From the NCBI RefSeq assembly GCF_036850765.1, contig NC_089494.1:1116001-1180000 (forward strand): a DNA stretch of 64,000 nucleotides, in the 5' to 3' direction. The stretch is from Saccopteryx bilineata (lineage: Eukaryota > Chordata > Mammalia > Chiroptera > Emballonuridae). Shown here piece after piece: positions 22,801 to 32,520 of the stretch (positions are counted from its first letter, which is position 1; each line of letters starts with the position of its first letter). The notes under the pieces are model-generated. The model saw only the letters and a program-made list of their open reading frames with translations. It was not told the DNA's origin and did not search any database. Made by a program: the position numbers and the translations under genes.

Positions 22801-25800
22801 AGAAGCCAGCCTGTGCCCCTCACCCCAGTGTCCAGAGGGAAACTGAGGCACGGTCAGAACATCCAAGTCCAAATTCTCACAGGCCGGCCGGCAACGAATC
22901 TGATCTCGGCCCGGCCAGGGAGTCAGGAACGTGGAAATGCACGGAGCCGGCGCTTCCTGATGACCCCACAGGAACGAGCACGTCGAGCCCGGGGTCACCC
23001 TTGGGAACGGGACCAGCTTCGCCTGGAAGGACCGCCACAGGGCAATGGGCTCCAGATCAGGGGTCAGCGGGCAGTGAGCCAAAGCCAGGCACTCAAAGAG
23101 GACGGGCTGGACAGAAGTGGCCATGGAGAGGGCCCCTGGGGCCATACGGACAGACCATGCAGCGGCTGCCAGTACCCATCTGCCTACCACTATGGGGGGC
23201 TATCTTCCCTGCAGGCCCCGGACCCCAGTGGACCCCAGACCCGGCAGGGCTGCCTATCCTGTCCCTGCAGACCCAGCCAGACCCCACCGGTGCTCACAGA
23301 CTTCTTCAGAGCTCGCTTCCGCCGCTGCTCTCTGTCCCCTCGCCACAGGGAGCCCCCGGCCGTATCTTGCAGACCCCCGTACATTAGTGGTGGTCAACCT
23401 GGTCCCTACCGCCCCCTAGTGGGCGCTCCAGCTTTCATGGTGGGCGGTAGCGGAGCAACCGTAGTATAAATAAAAAGATAGATTTAGGCCTGACCTGTGG
23501 TGGCGCAGTGGATAAAGCATTGACCTGGAAATGCTAAGGTCGCCGGTTCAAAACCCTGGGCTTGCCTGGTCAAGGTGCATATGGGAGTTGATGCTTCCTG
23601 CTCCTCCCCCCTTCTCTCTCTCTCTCTCTCTCTCTCCCCCCCCCTCTCTAAAATGAATAAATAAAATAAAAATTAAAAAAAAAAAGATAGATTTAACTAT
23701 AGTAAGTTGTTTTATAAAGATTTATTCTGCCAAACTTAGCAAAAGTCCGATATAAAGTACTTGGTAAATAATTATTATTATATGCTTTAACTTGCTGTAA
23801 CTGTACTTTATAAATTTTATAAAGTAAAGTTACTTCCCTACTTTATAAATCACCATGACTGTGGAACCGGTGGGCGGTTAGAAATGTTACTACTAACATA
23901 GATACAGAAGTGGGCGGTAGGTATAAAAAGGTTGGCTACCCCTGCCCTACATGTTCAAGAGACTTGTCTTGGGAGCCTGTTAAAAAATGCAGGCTCCTGG
24001 GCCCAGCCCCAGAACATTCCCGGGGCAGGGACCCAGGAATCGGCATCAGGAGAGGCCCCACCGTGGAACCTGCTGCAGGGATCCCTTTGCTCGCTCTGGG
24101 GACAGGCCCCGATGGCCCCCCAAACTCAACCCCACCACTGCAGCCTCTCACGGACCCCTCCCGCCCCTGTGGTCCTTCTCCGGCCCCACCCAGCTCAGGC
24201 CTCCTGTCCCCACTGCCCAGGAGCATGTTGCAGCGCACCTGGCACTGTTTACCCCTCAGCCTCACAAAGACCAGTTGGGTCCCCAGTCCTCCCTGGGAGT
24301 CAGGGGCTGGGGCCGACCCCCCAGGCAAGGAGTAACCCGCCCTAGAGGACGCCCAGGGCTAGGGAGCGAGGTACAGGAGCCGACATGCTGGAAAGGAAGG
24401 GGCGGGCCTAAGGGTTCCAGACACCGCAGGACAGGAAGACAGCCGCTCTTGCTGGTGAGTGAGGGGTTCAGGAACGGGGTGCAAGGGGCATGGGCCCAGA
24501 GTCTTCAGCACCCCAAACTGCCTCCCAGGGAGCTGCAGCCTCACCTGGCACAGATATAGGCTTAGGGGTCCAGGCCCTGAGCCCCGTGGCATTCACAAGT
24601 GGCACCCGGATCAGACACCCACCCCCACTCTGTCCTCTGCAAGTAGAGCAGATCGTGGGGCCAGGTCCCTTGTCCTCCAGCCTGCAGCCCCAGAGGGGCA
24701 CAGCCCATGGGCACCATGCTGCCCCTCCCTGCCCGAGCACAAGGGCCCACAGAGAGCCCAGGGACAACAGCCACCCTTTGCGGGCCTGGCCCCATCCCCA
24801 GTGGCCTGCTGAGGGCACCGGTCTCACCACTCAGCCGGCCATGGTCTTGGGTGAATCACACATGGCTCCAAGTTCACATATCAAGGTCGGGGAGAAGCAC
24901 ACCCCTCTCACTGCTGTGCGGGGAGGCATATTGGTAAGAGCCCCAGACTACCTGAGCGGGCAGCAGCGGCCAACCCAAGCTGGCCAGGGGCCAGCACCCC
25001 CCAGGGAGCTCAGGGAAGGAGGAGAGGTGACAGAGTCTACTCAGTGCTCCTGGGAATCGTGCAGGAAGCCTGCAGTTAGTTATCTGTCTGGTCTAGGCTC
25101 TTCCCGTCCAGACGTCACCTTGGTGGCTACTGTCCTGATGCCTCAGCACTATCCATCTATCACCCAGCCCACTGGCATGCCATGGGCAGAGACACAACCT
25201 CCTGGGGCCCTCCACAGTTGTGTGCATGGTGTGTGGGGGGGAGGGGAAGGGGAGTATCCACGTGTGCTGTCCATATGAGAGCCCAGGGCCATCGAGCTTT
25301 TCAGGCAGAGCCTCTGGGACACCGGGCGCTGTGTGCCCTCAGTCCTGCAGAACTTAGGTCTGTCTGCAGGAAACGGGACCACTCAGCCACAGCATCCTGC
25401 CAGTCCTTGCCCAGGAGGCCCAAAGCACTGGAGCCAACCCAGCCCCCAGCTCCTGCTCTGCAAGGTCTGTCCCTCACGCCATCTTCAGGGAACAGACCTG
25501 GTGCTCACAAGGCCCCGGCCACACGGAGGCCCTGCCACATCTGACAGCCCTGATCTGCCACTCTGTGCCAGGCTCCAGCAGAGTCACGACTTGGCAAGTG
25601 CCTACCAGAACTTGCTCTGTCCCTAGGCAGGGCCTGTCCCTACACACCTGAAAGGAGAGGCCTCCCTTGGTGGCAGGCTGTTCCCTGTCCCCACCACCCA
25701 CTGGGACAGCATCTGGGCTCTCACTCTGCCCAAGGTTTCTAAGGGCTCCCTAGGAACCAGCTGGGAACCCGTGAGAGAACCTGGACAGGACTCCGGGACC

Positions 25801-26482
25801 AGGTCGGGGGAGCGCCTGATGAGAAGCCAGTGCCCTCCAGGGCCACTCCAGCCCTGCCTCCCTGCAGGTGCCCCAGACCCGCCTCGAGTTCCTGGAGACA
25901 ACCCCCTCCCACTCCCCTCCCAGCCCCCCGCCCGGAGCCCACCCTGACGGGACTCACGGCAGGGGCGTCGGTCGAGGTGTAGCGCAGGATGATCTGGAAG
26001 GGCTGGTGCGCCTGAAGCTCGGGCGGCAGCGTGACGGTGAGCGAGGAGCCGTAGTCGGTGAACGGGTCCACCCTGAAGGCCAGCGGGCAGCAGGCGGGCT
26101 CGGCGCCGGGCGCCTCGGGGAAGGCGGGCAGCGGGGGCGGGGGCGCGGGTCCGGGTCCGGGTCCGGGCGCGGCGAAGGCGAAGGCGCAGGGTGGCTCGGC
26201 GGGGGCGCGGCGGTAGGCGGCCGAGTGCAGGCGCAGGGCCGGGTGCGTGTCGAGCACGAGCGCGCGGGGCGCGGGCCGCAGCGCGCACAGCTCGAGCACC
26301 AGGCAGCCGGCCAGCTCGCGCGCCTCGGGCCGCAGCTCCAGGCCCAGCTGCAGGTGGCGGAGGCGGAAGAGCTGCGCGCTGGAGGCCGAGGCCACGTCCA
26401 GGGCGGGCGGCGGCTCGGGCGGCGGGCGGGCGGGCGCGGCCTCGGCTCCGGGCGCCTTGCGGCAGCAGCACTGCGCCGCCAT
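16841..26482 (-). CDS. RNPEPL1: Arginyl aminopeptidase-like 1 (M1 family), complete
   Basis: Zinc aminopeptidase of the M1 family, related to aminopeptidase B. Coding exons on the minus strand: 25958-26482 (ATG at 26482), 21953-22093, 21296-21447, 20734-20850, 20327-20562, 19740-19853, 19304-19416, 19072-19180, 17945-18175, 17711-17853 and 16841-17116 (TGA). Phases join without a break to 718 aa, near the human length of about 725. Exon 5 has the zinc motif [10 protein letters not shown] with the third ligand in WLSEGLATY 18 residues on. The exopeptidase motif reads VAMEN rather than GAMEN. The first exon is rich in Ala and Pro ([23 protein letters not shown]). The C-terminal part is helical leukotriene-A4-hydrolase-like sequence and ends RDVNVSA. 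The exon 2 donor (AAG|gtcctc) is weak. Some introns hold tandem repeats with no effect on the frame. Confidence 0.97.
17160..17282. repeat. 20-bp tandem repeat in RNPEPL1 last intron
   Basis: About six copies of GCTGGCCCCGCCTCCAGCCC with small variants (cccgccccc in place of ccgcctcc). The array starts about 45 bases from the last-exon acceptor, within intron 10. Confidence 0.85.
18755..18875 (+). repeat. Possible L2-like fragment in RNPEPL1 intron
   Basis: Phrases such as 'ccaggccctttgcatgcact', 'catgccctccttcctgaga' and 'aagtgccacctcctcctgga' resemble the 3' portion of LINE L2. The copy is old and diverged, and the call is by eye only. Confidence 0.4.
19190..19263. repeat. Two-copy 34-bp repeat in RNPEPL1 intron 7
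   Basis: The block beginning GGGTGGGGCGGGGCTCAGTG occurs twice head to tail, immediately beside the acceptor of the exon at 19072-19180. Confidence 0.8.
20035..20317. repeat. 43-bp minisatellite in RNPEPL1 intron 5
   Basis: Between six and seven copies of a 43-mer built from CCCCACCTCCTCTCCTGTG followed by TCCCCCGTCCCCCGGGGCTG. The array ends about 10 bases from the donor of the exon that carries the zinc site (20327-20562). On the gene strand the intron stays open for about 155 codons. Confidence 0.93.
21450..21690. repeat. About 91-bp duplication in RNPEPL1 intron 2
   Basis: Two to three diverging copies of a unit containing 'accctacaacccaggtcag' and 'aaagacccccactcatgtcg' lie head to tail, beginning just outside the exon at 21296-21447. 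Confidence 0.8.
22139..22545. repeat. 96-bp minisatellite in RNPEPL1 intron 1
   Basis: Four complete, practically identical 96-bp units start at 22139, 22235, 22331 and 22427, followed by a diverged partial unit at 22523. Each starts CGCAGTGGGCAAAGCCGTCC. The near identity points to recent expansion or homogenisation. The unit length is divisible by three, giving open frames on both strands that are not genes. Confidence 0.95.
23385..23944. mobile_element. hAT-type non-autonomous DNA transposon, SINE-interrupted
   Basis: The left end (TAGTGGTGGTCAACC) and the inverted right end (CAGGGGTAGCCAACC read from the other strand) form imperfect terminal repeats. The 8-bp flanks ccgtacat (23377-23384) and ccctacat (23945-23952) match at 7 of 8, as expected for hAT target duplication. 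The AT-rich interior codes for nothing. A SINE sits inside (23487-23680). Without it the element is about 350 bp. Confidence 0.82.
23487..23680 (+). mobile_element. tRNA-derived SINE (CCTGACCTGTGGTGGCGCA type) nested in a hAT element
   Basis: A tRNA-like head with A box (TGGCGCAGTGGATAAAGC) and B box (CGGTTCAAAACC), then 'atgggagttgatgcttcctg', a long CT run and an A-rich tail. The exact 15-bp target duplication aaaaagatagattta lies at 23472-23486 and 23681-23695. The same subfamily occurs reversed at 47476-47668. Confidence 0.94.
23960..24045. repeat. Old MER5-like DNA transposon fragment
   Basis: 'ttaaaaaatgcaggctcctg' plus 'ggcccagccccagaacattc' and 'cccaggaatcggcatca' resemble the internal part of mammalian MER5-type (hAT-Charlie) elements. 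Called by eye. Confidence 0.5.
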
Positions 26483-26760
26483 AGCGCCGCGCTAGGTGAA
26501 ATCCATGGGCGGCGCTGCGCCGGGCCGCGGGCAGCCGGCGAGGGGTGCCGGGCGGCGGCGGCGGGGCGCGGGCACAACAGGAAGTCGCGCCGGGAGCCGC
26601 CCGGGCCGGCCCCGCGCCGTGCGCCGCCCCGCTCCGGCTCTGCTTGGCCGCCGCCGGGGGCGCTGTGCGCGGGGGACCGGGCGGCCGGGGGCGCTGGGGG
26701 CGCTGTGCGCGGAGGACCGGGAGGCCGGGGACGCTGTGCACAAGTGGCCCGGGCGCTCTG
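26483..26760 (-). promoter_or_regulatory. CpG-rich RNPEPL1 promoter region
   Basis: Very GC- and CpG-rich sequence immediately upstream of the RNPEPL1 ATG, continuous with the CpG-dense first exon (26060-26482). No TATA box is seen. It fits a broad, housekeeping-type CpG-island promoter. The function is inferred. Confidence 0.65.
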
Positions 26761-29700
26761 CTCGTGTTGGGGGGCGGGTGGGTGTGTGGAGGGCTCTGTG
26801 CGCCGATGCTCGGGCCGATGTGCACAGGGTGGGGGTGGGGTGGTGAACCCGGAGCTGGGGACCCAGGGGTACGTGAGGACCCGGGGTACTGGGCCCGGGG
26901 TGTGACAGGCGCCCAGAGGGCCTCTCCGCCCTGTGTGCTTCCTCCCTGGCCCGCCCAGGGAGACCCCAGGACGCGTCGCCGCCTCAGGTTCCTGGGGCGG
27001 GGCTACCTCCTTGAAGCCGGGAAGTGTAGCATCTGTAACTGGATGTTACTTGTCCACTGGGTTCCGAGGGAGTGATTCTCATATCTCCCCCGCCGGCACA
27101 TGTCCCCGTGAGACTGGTGCCCCCGATGTGGACCATGCTGGGCCAGGTGGAGCTCAGGAACCTTAAGGCTGTGCTGCTGTCAGATCAGGTGGCCACTAGC
27201 CATGTGTGGCTATTTAGGTTTGAATGAAAATGAGAAGTTCAGCTCCTCAGTTGCCACAGCCTATTCCAAGGTCTCCCTGTGTCTGTGGAATGCAGAGTGT
27301 GTCTAGTGGCAACCACACTGGTCGGGGTGGGTATTTCATCATGGAAGAATGTTTGATTGGACAGTGCTGCCTAGTGGTCTGCAGGGCTCTGAAGGCCAGA
27401 TTGTGTTGGGGGGTGCATGCTGGGGCAATAAAAGGACCTGGCCTGCCTACCACCAACCCACCTGCACACAGTCCTGTGCGGGTGCTGAGCTCAGAGGGTG
27501 ACAGCTGCAGACCAGGCAGGATGCTCAGTGGGAGAGTGTCAGGTGGACCTCAAAGCTGTGGAGTGAGAGGGGCCACCAAGATGTTGCCGTCAGCTTTCTG
27601 TAAGAAGAACTCAGGGCCTGAGGGAGCACCCAGGAGCCCACACACCTGTCTCCCCTGCAGCACTGCCATGTGCCAAGGTCTGGGGCTAAACTGAGATACT
27701 GCACTTGACCTCCGTGTCATCCCTGAGTCCTGTTGAATCTTCGGGACTCAGTGGCCCCATCTGTAACCGCGTGCTGGTGCCTGCCCCCAACCCCAGGGAT
27801 GGGAAGTACTGCTGAGAGGGAGGATGTGTGTTCACTGACGCAGAGCAAGTGCACTGAGGCAGGTTCCCACGTGCAGTCTTAGCTGGGGGGCACAGCCTCC
27901 CTTTGGGGCCTCAACCCCAGATTCCCTAGGAGCCCTGCAGTCATCTGGAGGAAGACTCGTAGGAAGAGGACTGGGGTCCGATCAGTCCTTGCTGCCTTCA
28001 GTGGCCCAGCGCCTGCCTAGGGTACGAGGGCAGTGTTTTAGTTGGCACTCCCAGTGGACCAGCCTCTCTGAGCTCCACGTGCAGGCCAGCGGCACTGGGG
28101 CTAGAACATGGGACTGCACACGGGCGCCTTCAACAGCCCACCCCAATCACCCTCAGGCAGGCCTACCAGCTACCTGAGCCCTGAGGGTAAGTTAACATCA
28201 GCAGCCCCTGGATTTGGGGAGGAAGGGGTTGGGTCTCATCCCATCTCTCCTGGAGGGCCCTGGGCATGTCCATGTGACCAGCTCTGCACACAGGAGTGGT
28301 ACAGTGGGGCAGCCTTGCTGGTCCAGAGGAGCTCTTACCGCCTTAGCCTTCAGGGTGGGGTGCCTGCCACTGCACATTGATATAAGGAGCAAACACAAGT
28401 CAGTCTTGAAGGAGCAAACAGACCTGTTTTTAAGTATTAATGTCAGCCCACCAAGGCACCTTATGAATTGTGAAGCCCACAGCAGTGATCTCTACTCCCG
28501 ACCGACCCATCCCTGTCCTGCTGGGCCCAGGCCTCACCCTGCCCTGACCTCACCAGGGGAAAGAAACGTGGAGGGCTGGACTGCCAGAGGCTGGGTTTTC
28601 CCCTACAGGAATCTTCATACTCTAGCCTTTGGGTGATCAAATCCTGACCGGCTGGGGCAGACTGCTGACATTCTACCGACACCAGCCTCCCCTAAGGCAT
28701 GTGGTCAGTGCATCCCCATTTAAGTAGCAGGCTCCAGGGAAGAGAGTGGCCTCCCCTGCTAGGAGACGTGGAAGCAAGGGCTTCCAGGAGGAAGTGGCAT
28801 TCAGGAGGGGGCTGTATTGTCCCTTGGACAGATGTCTTAGGGGTTATTGGGTCCCTGAAGGAGCCATCGTTGGATGATCCTCAGAACAGAGCTGGTGGGA
28901 TAAAAAGCTGACGTGACCCACAGATGTCCTTCAAGCTGGCCTGGGCTCTATCACCTTTGCACCCTTATCACCCAGGGTCAGCATCAAAAGTGCCGTGAAT
29001 AGGGGTGCACTCAGGTCCTTGCTCCTGACCTTCTAACAGGGTAAACTGCTCAGCTCCCAAGATGGCAGATGGAGCTGCTGGGGCACTTGCCAAGTGGAGA
29101 AGATGGCAGTAAACCCCTACGGGGCTGATGAAATGGTGATCTATGAGGGGCTTGGGGGAAGCGGCAGCTGACAAACCTTCAATTAAGGTGGCAGAAGTTA
29201 TGACTGGGACCATGGCTCTTAGGGATGGGGGCAACTGACTGGTGACATCAAGTGGGGCTGGATGTGTATGATCTGAGCCCATGGATGGCATTATTACAGT
29301 CACAGGTGCAGGAGCAAGAGAGTGCGGAAGGGGGCACTCCTTTCACAACCACTCACGCCTCACTCACAAAGTGTGAGCTTCCCTTTCCCACAACTTTGGG
29401 CTCTGGGTCAGAGGTCTTCATCCCCAGGTAGAATGCTTCCACCCAGAGACATGCCATGTTGCCCTGGATGAGAGGCTGAGTCACCACCTCACACCAGAGG
29501 CATCAGGCAAATCAGGGTTGCTCTACTGGGTGGAGTGACTGATCCTGACTTCCAGGGGGCAGTGGGGTTGTGCTGCTGCTCAGTGGGGATCGGAGGAGCC
29601 TGCTGGAGCTCAGTACACTCTCTTGACCCCTCCCAGGTGGTGTAAAGGTAACCAGAGCAGTAATGCAGGCAGGGCCACTGAAGACACTGCAGGGTCAAGA

Positions 29701-29877
29701 CTCAAGCCACCTCATCTGGAAAGCCCAGCACTAGCAAGGAGCTGGCTGAGGGTGGATGGGACATGAAATGAGCAGTAGAAAAGATGATAAACATCAACTG
29801 CTATTATTTTATTCATTATCTCATTATGTATATATCTCTCTACATTAACCAGAAATTATAATGTCTGGAATTCACAT
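26761..29877. other. Spacer with one old DNA transposon remnant
   Basis: No gene recognised between the RNPEPL1 promoter and the solo LTR. Apart from the hAT-Charlie-like remnant at 27167-27370, I see only unassigned sequence. Open frames up to about 156 codons have no recognisable domain and no supporting splice structure. Confidence 0.5.
27167..27370. repeat. Old hAT-Charlie-like element remnant
   Basis: Contains 'aggtggccactagccatgtg' then 'tggctatttaggtt' and ends 'gattggacagtgctg', the pattern of an ancient mammalian miniature DNA transposon with complementary ends. I do not assign a family name. Confidence 0.6.
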
Positions 29878-30566
29878 TGTAAACCTGAGAAAGAAGACCT
29901 ACTAAGAAGGGCTTCTGCTGGCTAACTGGGCTTAAACTTTAAGAAAAAGAGCCTAGCAGTCATTTCTACACAAGAGCTTTTCATGCAAACTGGACTTCAG
30001 GGAGGAGGCTGCCCTGTGTACCTGTCCTCTGAGTCAGACTTTTGCAAGAGTTCCTATTTTGACCAATAGGACTGAAGCTTTCCTCATCCAATGGGGAAGC
30101 TCTTCCCAACCAGAGCAACTCTATTCTGACCAATCAAGATAGTGCCTTGATTTGAAGTCAAAACTGTGAGGATGTGAAGTCCTCATTTGCATGAGGACAG
30201 ACCAAGCAGAGACAAGGGTTGGGGACTTATGTCTTTATAAGCCAGCTCCCCTCTGGCTCTGAGAGACTTGCTTTCCTTTTCACCTAAGACTGAAGATGAT
30301 TGTTACCCTGGTTGAACTGACACCAAAGGTGTCTTTCTAGAGCGGATCAGAGAATCCCAGAAAACCACGAAGCAGACCAATACAGTGCAGAGTGGAGCAG
30401 AACACTGACGAGTTGGGTGAGTAGAACAGAGTGGTCTAGCCAGAGAGGGGCTGGGCTGTTTAAAAAACCACTGTGTCCCAATTCAGCTGTTCTGCACTGA
30501 ATAACGTTTCCTTCTTCACCACACCCCAAATTGGGGATTCCTGTTGGCATTGAATTGGCATCAACA
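29878..30566 (+). mobile_element. Solo LTR of an endogenous retrovirus (copy A)
   Basis: About 690-bp LTR, homologous along its length to copies at 40509 and 47720. It has the shared 5' phrase 'ctactaagaagggctt', repeated CCAAT-type boxes ('gaccaatcaagatag'), 'catttgcatgaggacagacc', a TATA-like 'tctttataagccagctcc' and a terminal 'caaattggggattcct'. No internal retroviral sequence lies beside it, so it is a solo LTR. Ends are set where similarity between copies begins (TG) and stops (CA). Confidence 0.82.
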
Positions 30567-31276
30567 ATTAGATGTATCACCCAATTTTCCTCCCCGCCCC
30601 CCTCACTATTTTATTTAAGAAGCGTTCACGGTGATGAACTTTCCAGCACTGTCTTTAGGCCATGGGCGGTCCAGGTGAGGTGCCCGTGAACTAGAAGAGG
30701 CATGCACACGCTCAGATGCACAGGTGGCTGGTGCATCCTCAGTGCGAAGGTGGCGACAGGAAGTCAGGCAGGGCTCCATGCTGTTGCTGAAACTGGGAGG
30801 TAAATAAGGTGAGAGGTGGATACGCTCTGCGGTTCGTTAGCCTTGTACCTTCGCCTGCATGTGGCAGCAGCTACAAATCTGGAAACCATGGGCCCCCCGT
30901 GGGTTGGATCATGTGTTGGGTTCTGAAAGGAGACCAGTGTGAGGCCGGGGAAAAGTCACTCTGGCTCCAGCAGGCGACAGGCAGGAGAGTTTGCCAGGAG
31001 CCCCAGGAGTCCTTCCCCCAGAGTCGCCCACGTCAGGGTGGCCAGCGGCCAGTATCTTGGTGGCGGGTCTGTGTGACGCCTGAACTTCCTGACCTTGGAT
31101 CCCAGCCTTGATTTCCCTGGAATAAATGTCCTTCTGCCTAAAGGTCAAGCGGTTTTGATATATACCCGACCAAACCCTGTCTAATAAATTGAGGCTGTAC
31201 ACCGACTACCGCATCCCGGGAAACTCCGAGCCCTGGCTTGGGGGGGGGGGGGCGGGTGGACCTGATCAATCCGGGC
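30567..31276. other. Spacer or DUSP28 3' untranslated region
   Basis: Between the LTR and the DUSP28 stop codon. A gene-strand AATAAA is present at 30610-30615, so part of this stretch may be DUSP28 3' UTR. A G run lies at about 31240-31251. No other feature is seen. Confidence 0.45.
30610..30615 (-). terminator. Candidate DUSP28 poly(A) signal
   Basis: TTTATT on plus reads AATAAA on the gene strand, about 660 bases downstream of the DUSP28 stop and just outside the solo LTR. It is the only canonical hexamer I noticed in that interval. The transcript end is unproven. Confidence 0.35.
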
Positions 31277-31927
31277 TCACTGTCCAGAGGGGTCCCGGGG
31301 CAGGCCGGACCTGGACTGCAGGGCCTCCTCGTACTTCTGGAGCTGAGACCAGAAGCCAGGGTTGGGCTCGGCCACGGGCCGGGCGCTCTTCACGGTCTGC
31401 AAACAACCGGACTAGTTGAAACGCTGTGCGGTGCTCGTTACAAGGCCCACGAACGCGTCCCGCCCCGCCCCTCCGGGCAGCCCGCTCCCACCCCACCGGA
31501 AGTCCCGCCTCCAAGGACCGGAAAACCCGCCCACCTGGAAGGCCTGCGCCAGGGTGAGTCCCCGGTGCCGCATGAGATAGGCCGTGCAGACAGCGGCCGA
31601 GCGGCTGCGGCCGTTCTTGCAGTAGACCAGGCAGGCACCGCCGGCGCGCACCGCGGCCTCCATGGCAGCGCAGGTGGGCTCCAGGTGCGCCAGCAAGTCC
31701 TCGGCCGGGTCGTCGAACACGGGCACGCGCAGCTCAGCCACGCCGGGCGCGCGCGGGCCGGGCTGCTGGCGCGAGACGTTGACGCACAGGGTGACGCGCG
31801 CGCGCGCCAGCAGCTCCGGGGCGGCCGCGGCGCGCGCGTTCCCGAGGAAGAGCGAGGGGGCGACGTGCGCGAACGGCGGCGGAGCGGCCTCGGTGCCCCC
31901 GAGGCGTCCGGCTCGTCCTGACTCCAT
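31277..31927 (-). CDS. DUSP28: Dual specificity phosphatase 28, complete
   Basis: Small atypical dual-specificity phosphatase with only a catalytic domain. Two coding exons on the minus strand: 31535-31927 (ATG at 31927, MESGRAG) and 31277-31396 (TGA), joining in phase 0 to 170 aa; human DUSP28 is about 176. The P-loop reads VYCKNGRSRSAA, the Cys-X5-Arg signature with Tyr where most family members have His, as in the human protein. The general-acid loop region is VFDDPAEDLLAHLEP. Exon 2 gives VKSARPVAEPNPGFWSQLQK. An in-frame ATG at 32017 would add 30 residues. I prefer 31927 because it matches the start of the human protein. The CpG-dense first exon suggests its own promoter. Confidence 0.95.
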
Positions 31928-32110
31928 GACCCCGGCGCCGGGGGCTCTATTTTTGGGCCGTCTGACAGCCGGGCCAGGTCCGAAAGCCTTCGGAGGGCCG
32001 CCTGGTTGGAGCAACATCGTGCTGTGCAGGAGCCTGGCCCGCCCACAGAGGCCCTCCTTACTGGTCAGGTCCTGCGCTGATTGGCAGCTGGTGGGCGGGG
32101 CCTGGCAGCC
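31928..32110 (-). promoter_or_regulatory. DUSP28 upstream region with an A/T-rich box
   Basis: Moderately GC-rich flank of DUSP28. The gene-strand sequence CCAAAAATAG, about 20-30 bases upstream of the ATG, is the only A/T-rich box and resembles MEF2/CArG-type motifs. Promoter function is inferred from position. Confidence 0.4.
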
Positions 32111-32273
32111 AAACAGTGGGCGGGGCTTCTACAGCTACAGCTGCAGGTGCAGGTCCTCCTGGGACCTGGGGAGGTTCCCCTGACGGGACAGCTGCACCCA
32201 GGGCAGCAGCCAGGCTTGGGAACGGGGTGGGGGTGGGGTGGGGGGTGTCTCAAGTAGTGGCTCCCATATAGCA

Positions 32274-32520
32274 CAGCAATTTTCGACTAGTGGGCCAGGA
32301 CATTATGCAGTACCTGACTCGTTAGGGCACTGACCTCTTTACGTTGTCAAGTAAAAAAAATAAAATGACAGTAGCCATTACAACAATAGCTGTCTGGTGT
32401 GAATGAAGCGAAGGTATGCCTGTTTCTTGTCAAACTGGCAAAAAATATATATACATTTTTTGATGTGCCTCAGAATTTTAGTAATTATGTGTACCATGAG
32501 GTAAGGGTTGAAAATGGCTG
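32274..32520. mobile_element. Miniature hAT-type DNA transposon
   Basis: A 247-bp AT-rich unit begins CAGCAATTTTCGACTAGTG and ends GGGTTGAAAATGGCTG. The outer 11 bases are complementary with one mismatch. It contains 'gatgtgcctcagaatttta'. The 8-bp flanks are too degraded to prove a target duplication. Confidence 0.65.

Noticed and set aside
25868..26905. 345-codon plus-strand frame rich in Gly/Arg/Ala
   Set aside because: It is the antisense of RNPEPL1 exon 1 and its CpG-rich promoter. GC-rich sequence lacks stop codons by composition.
26545..27075. 176-codon frame upstream of RNPEPL1 as a divergent gene
   Set aside because: Low-complexity GC-rich sequence without a recognisable domain or splice structure; most likely promoter composition.
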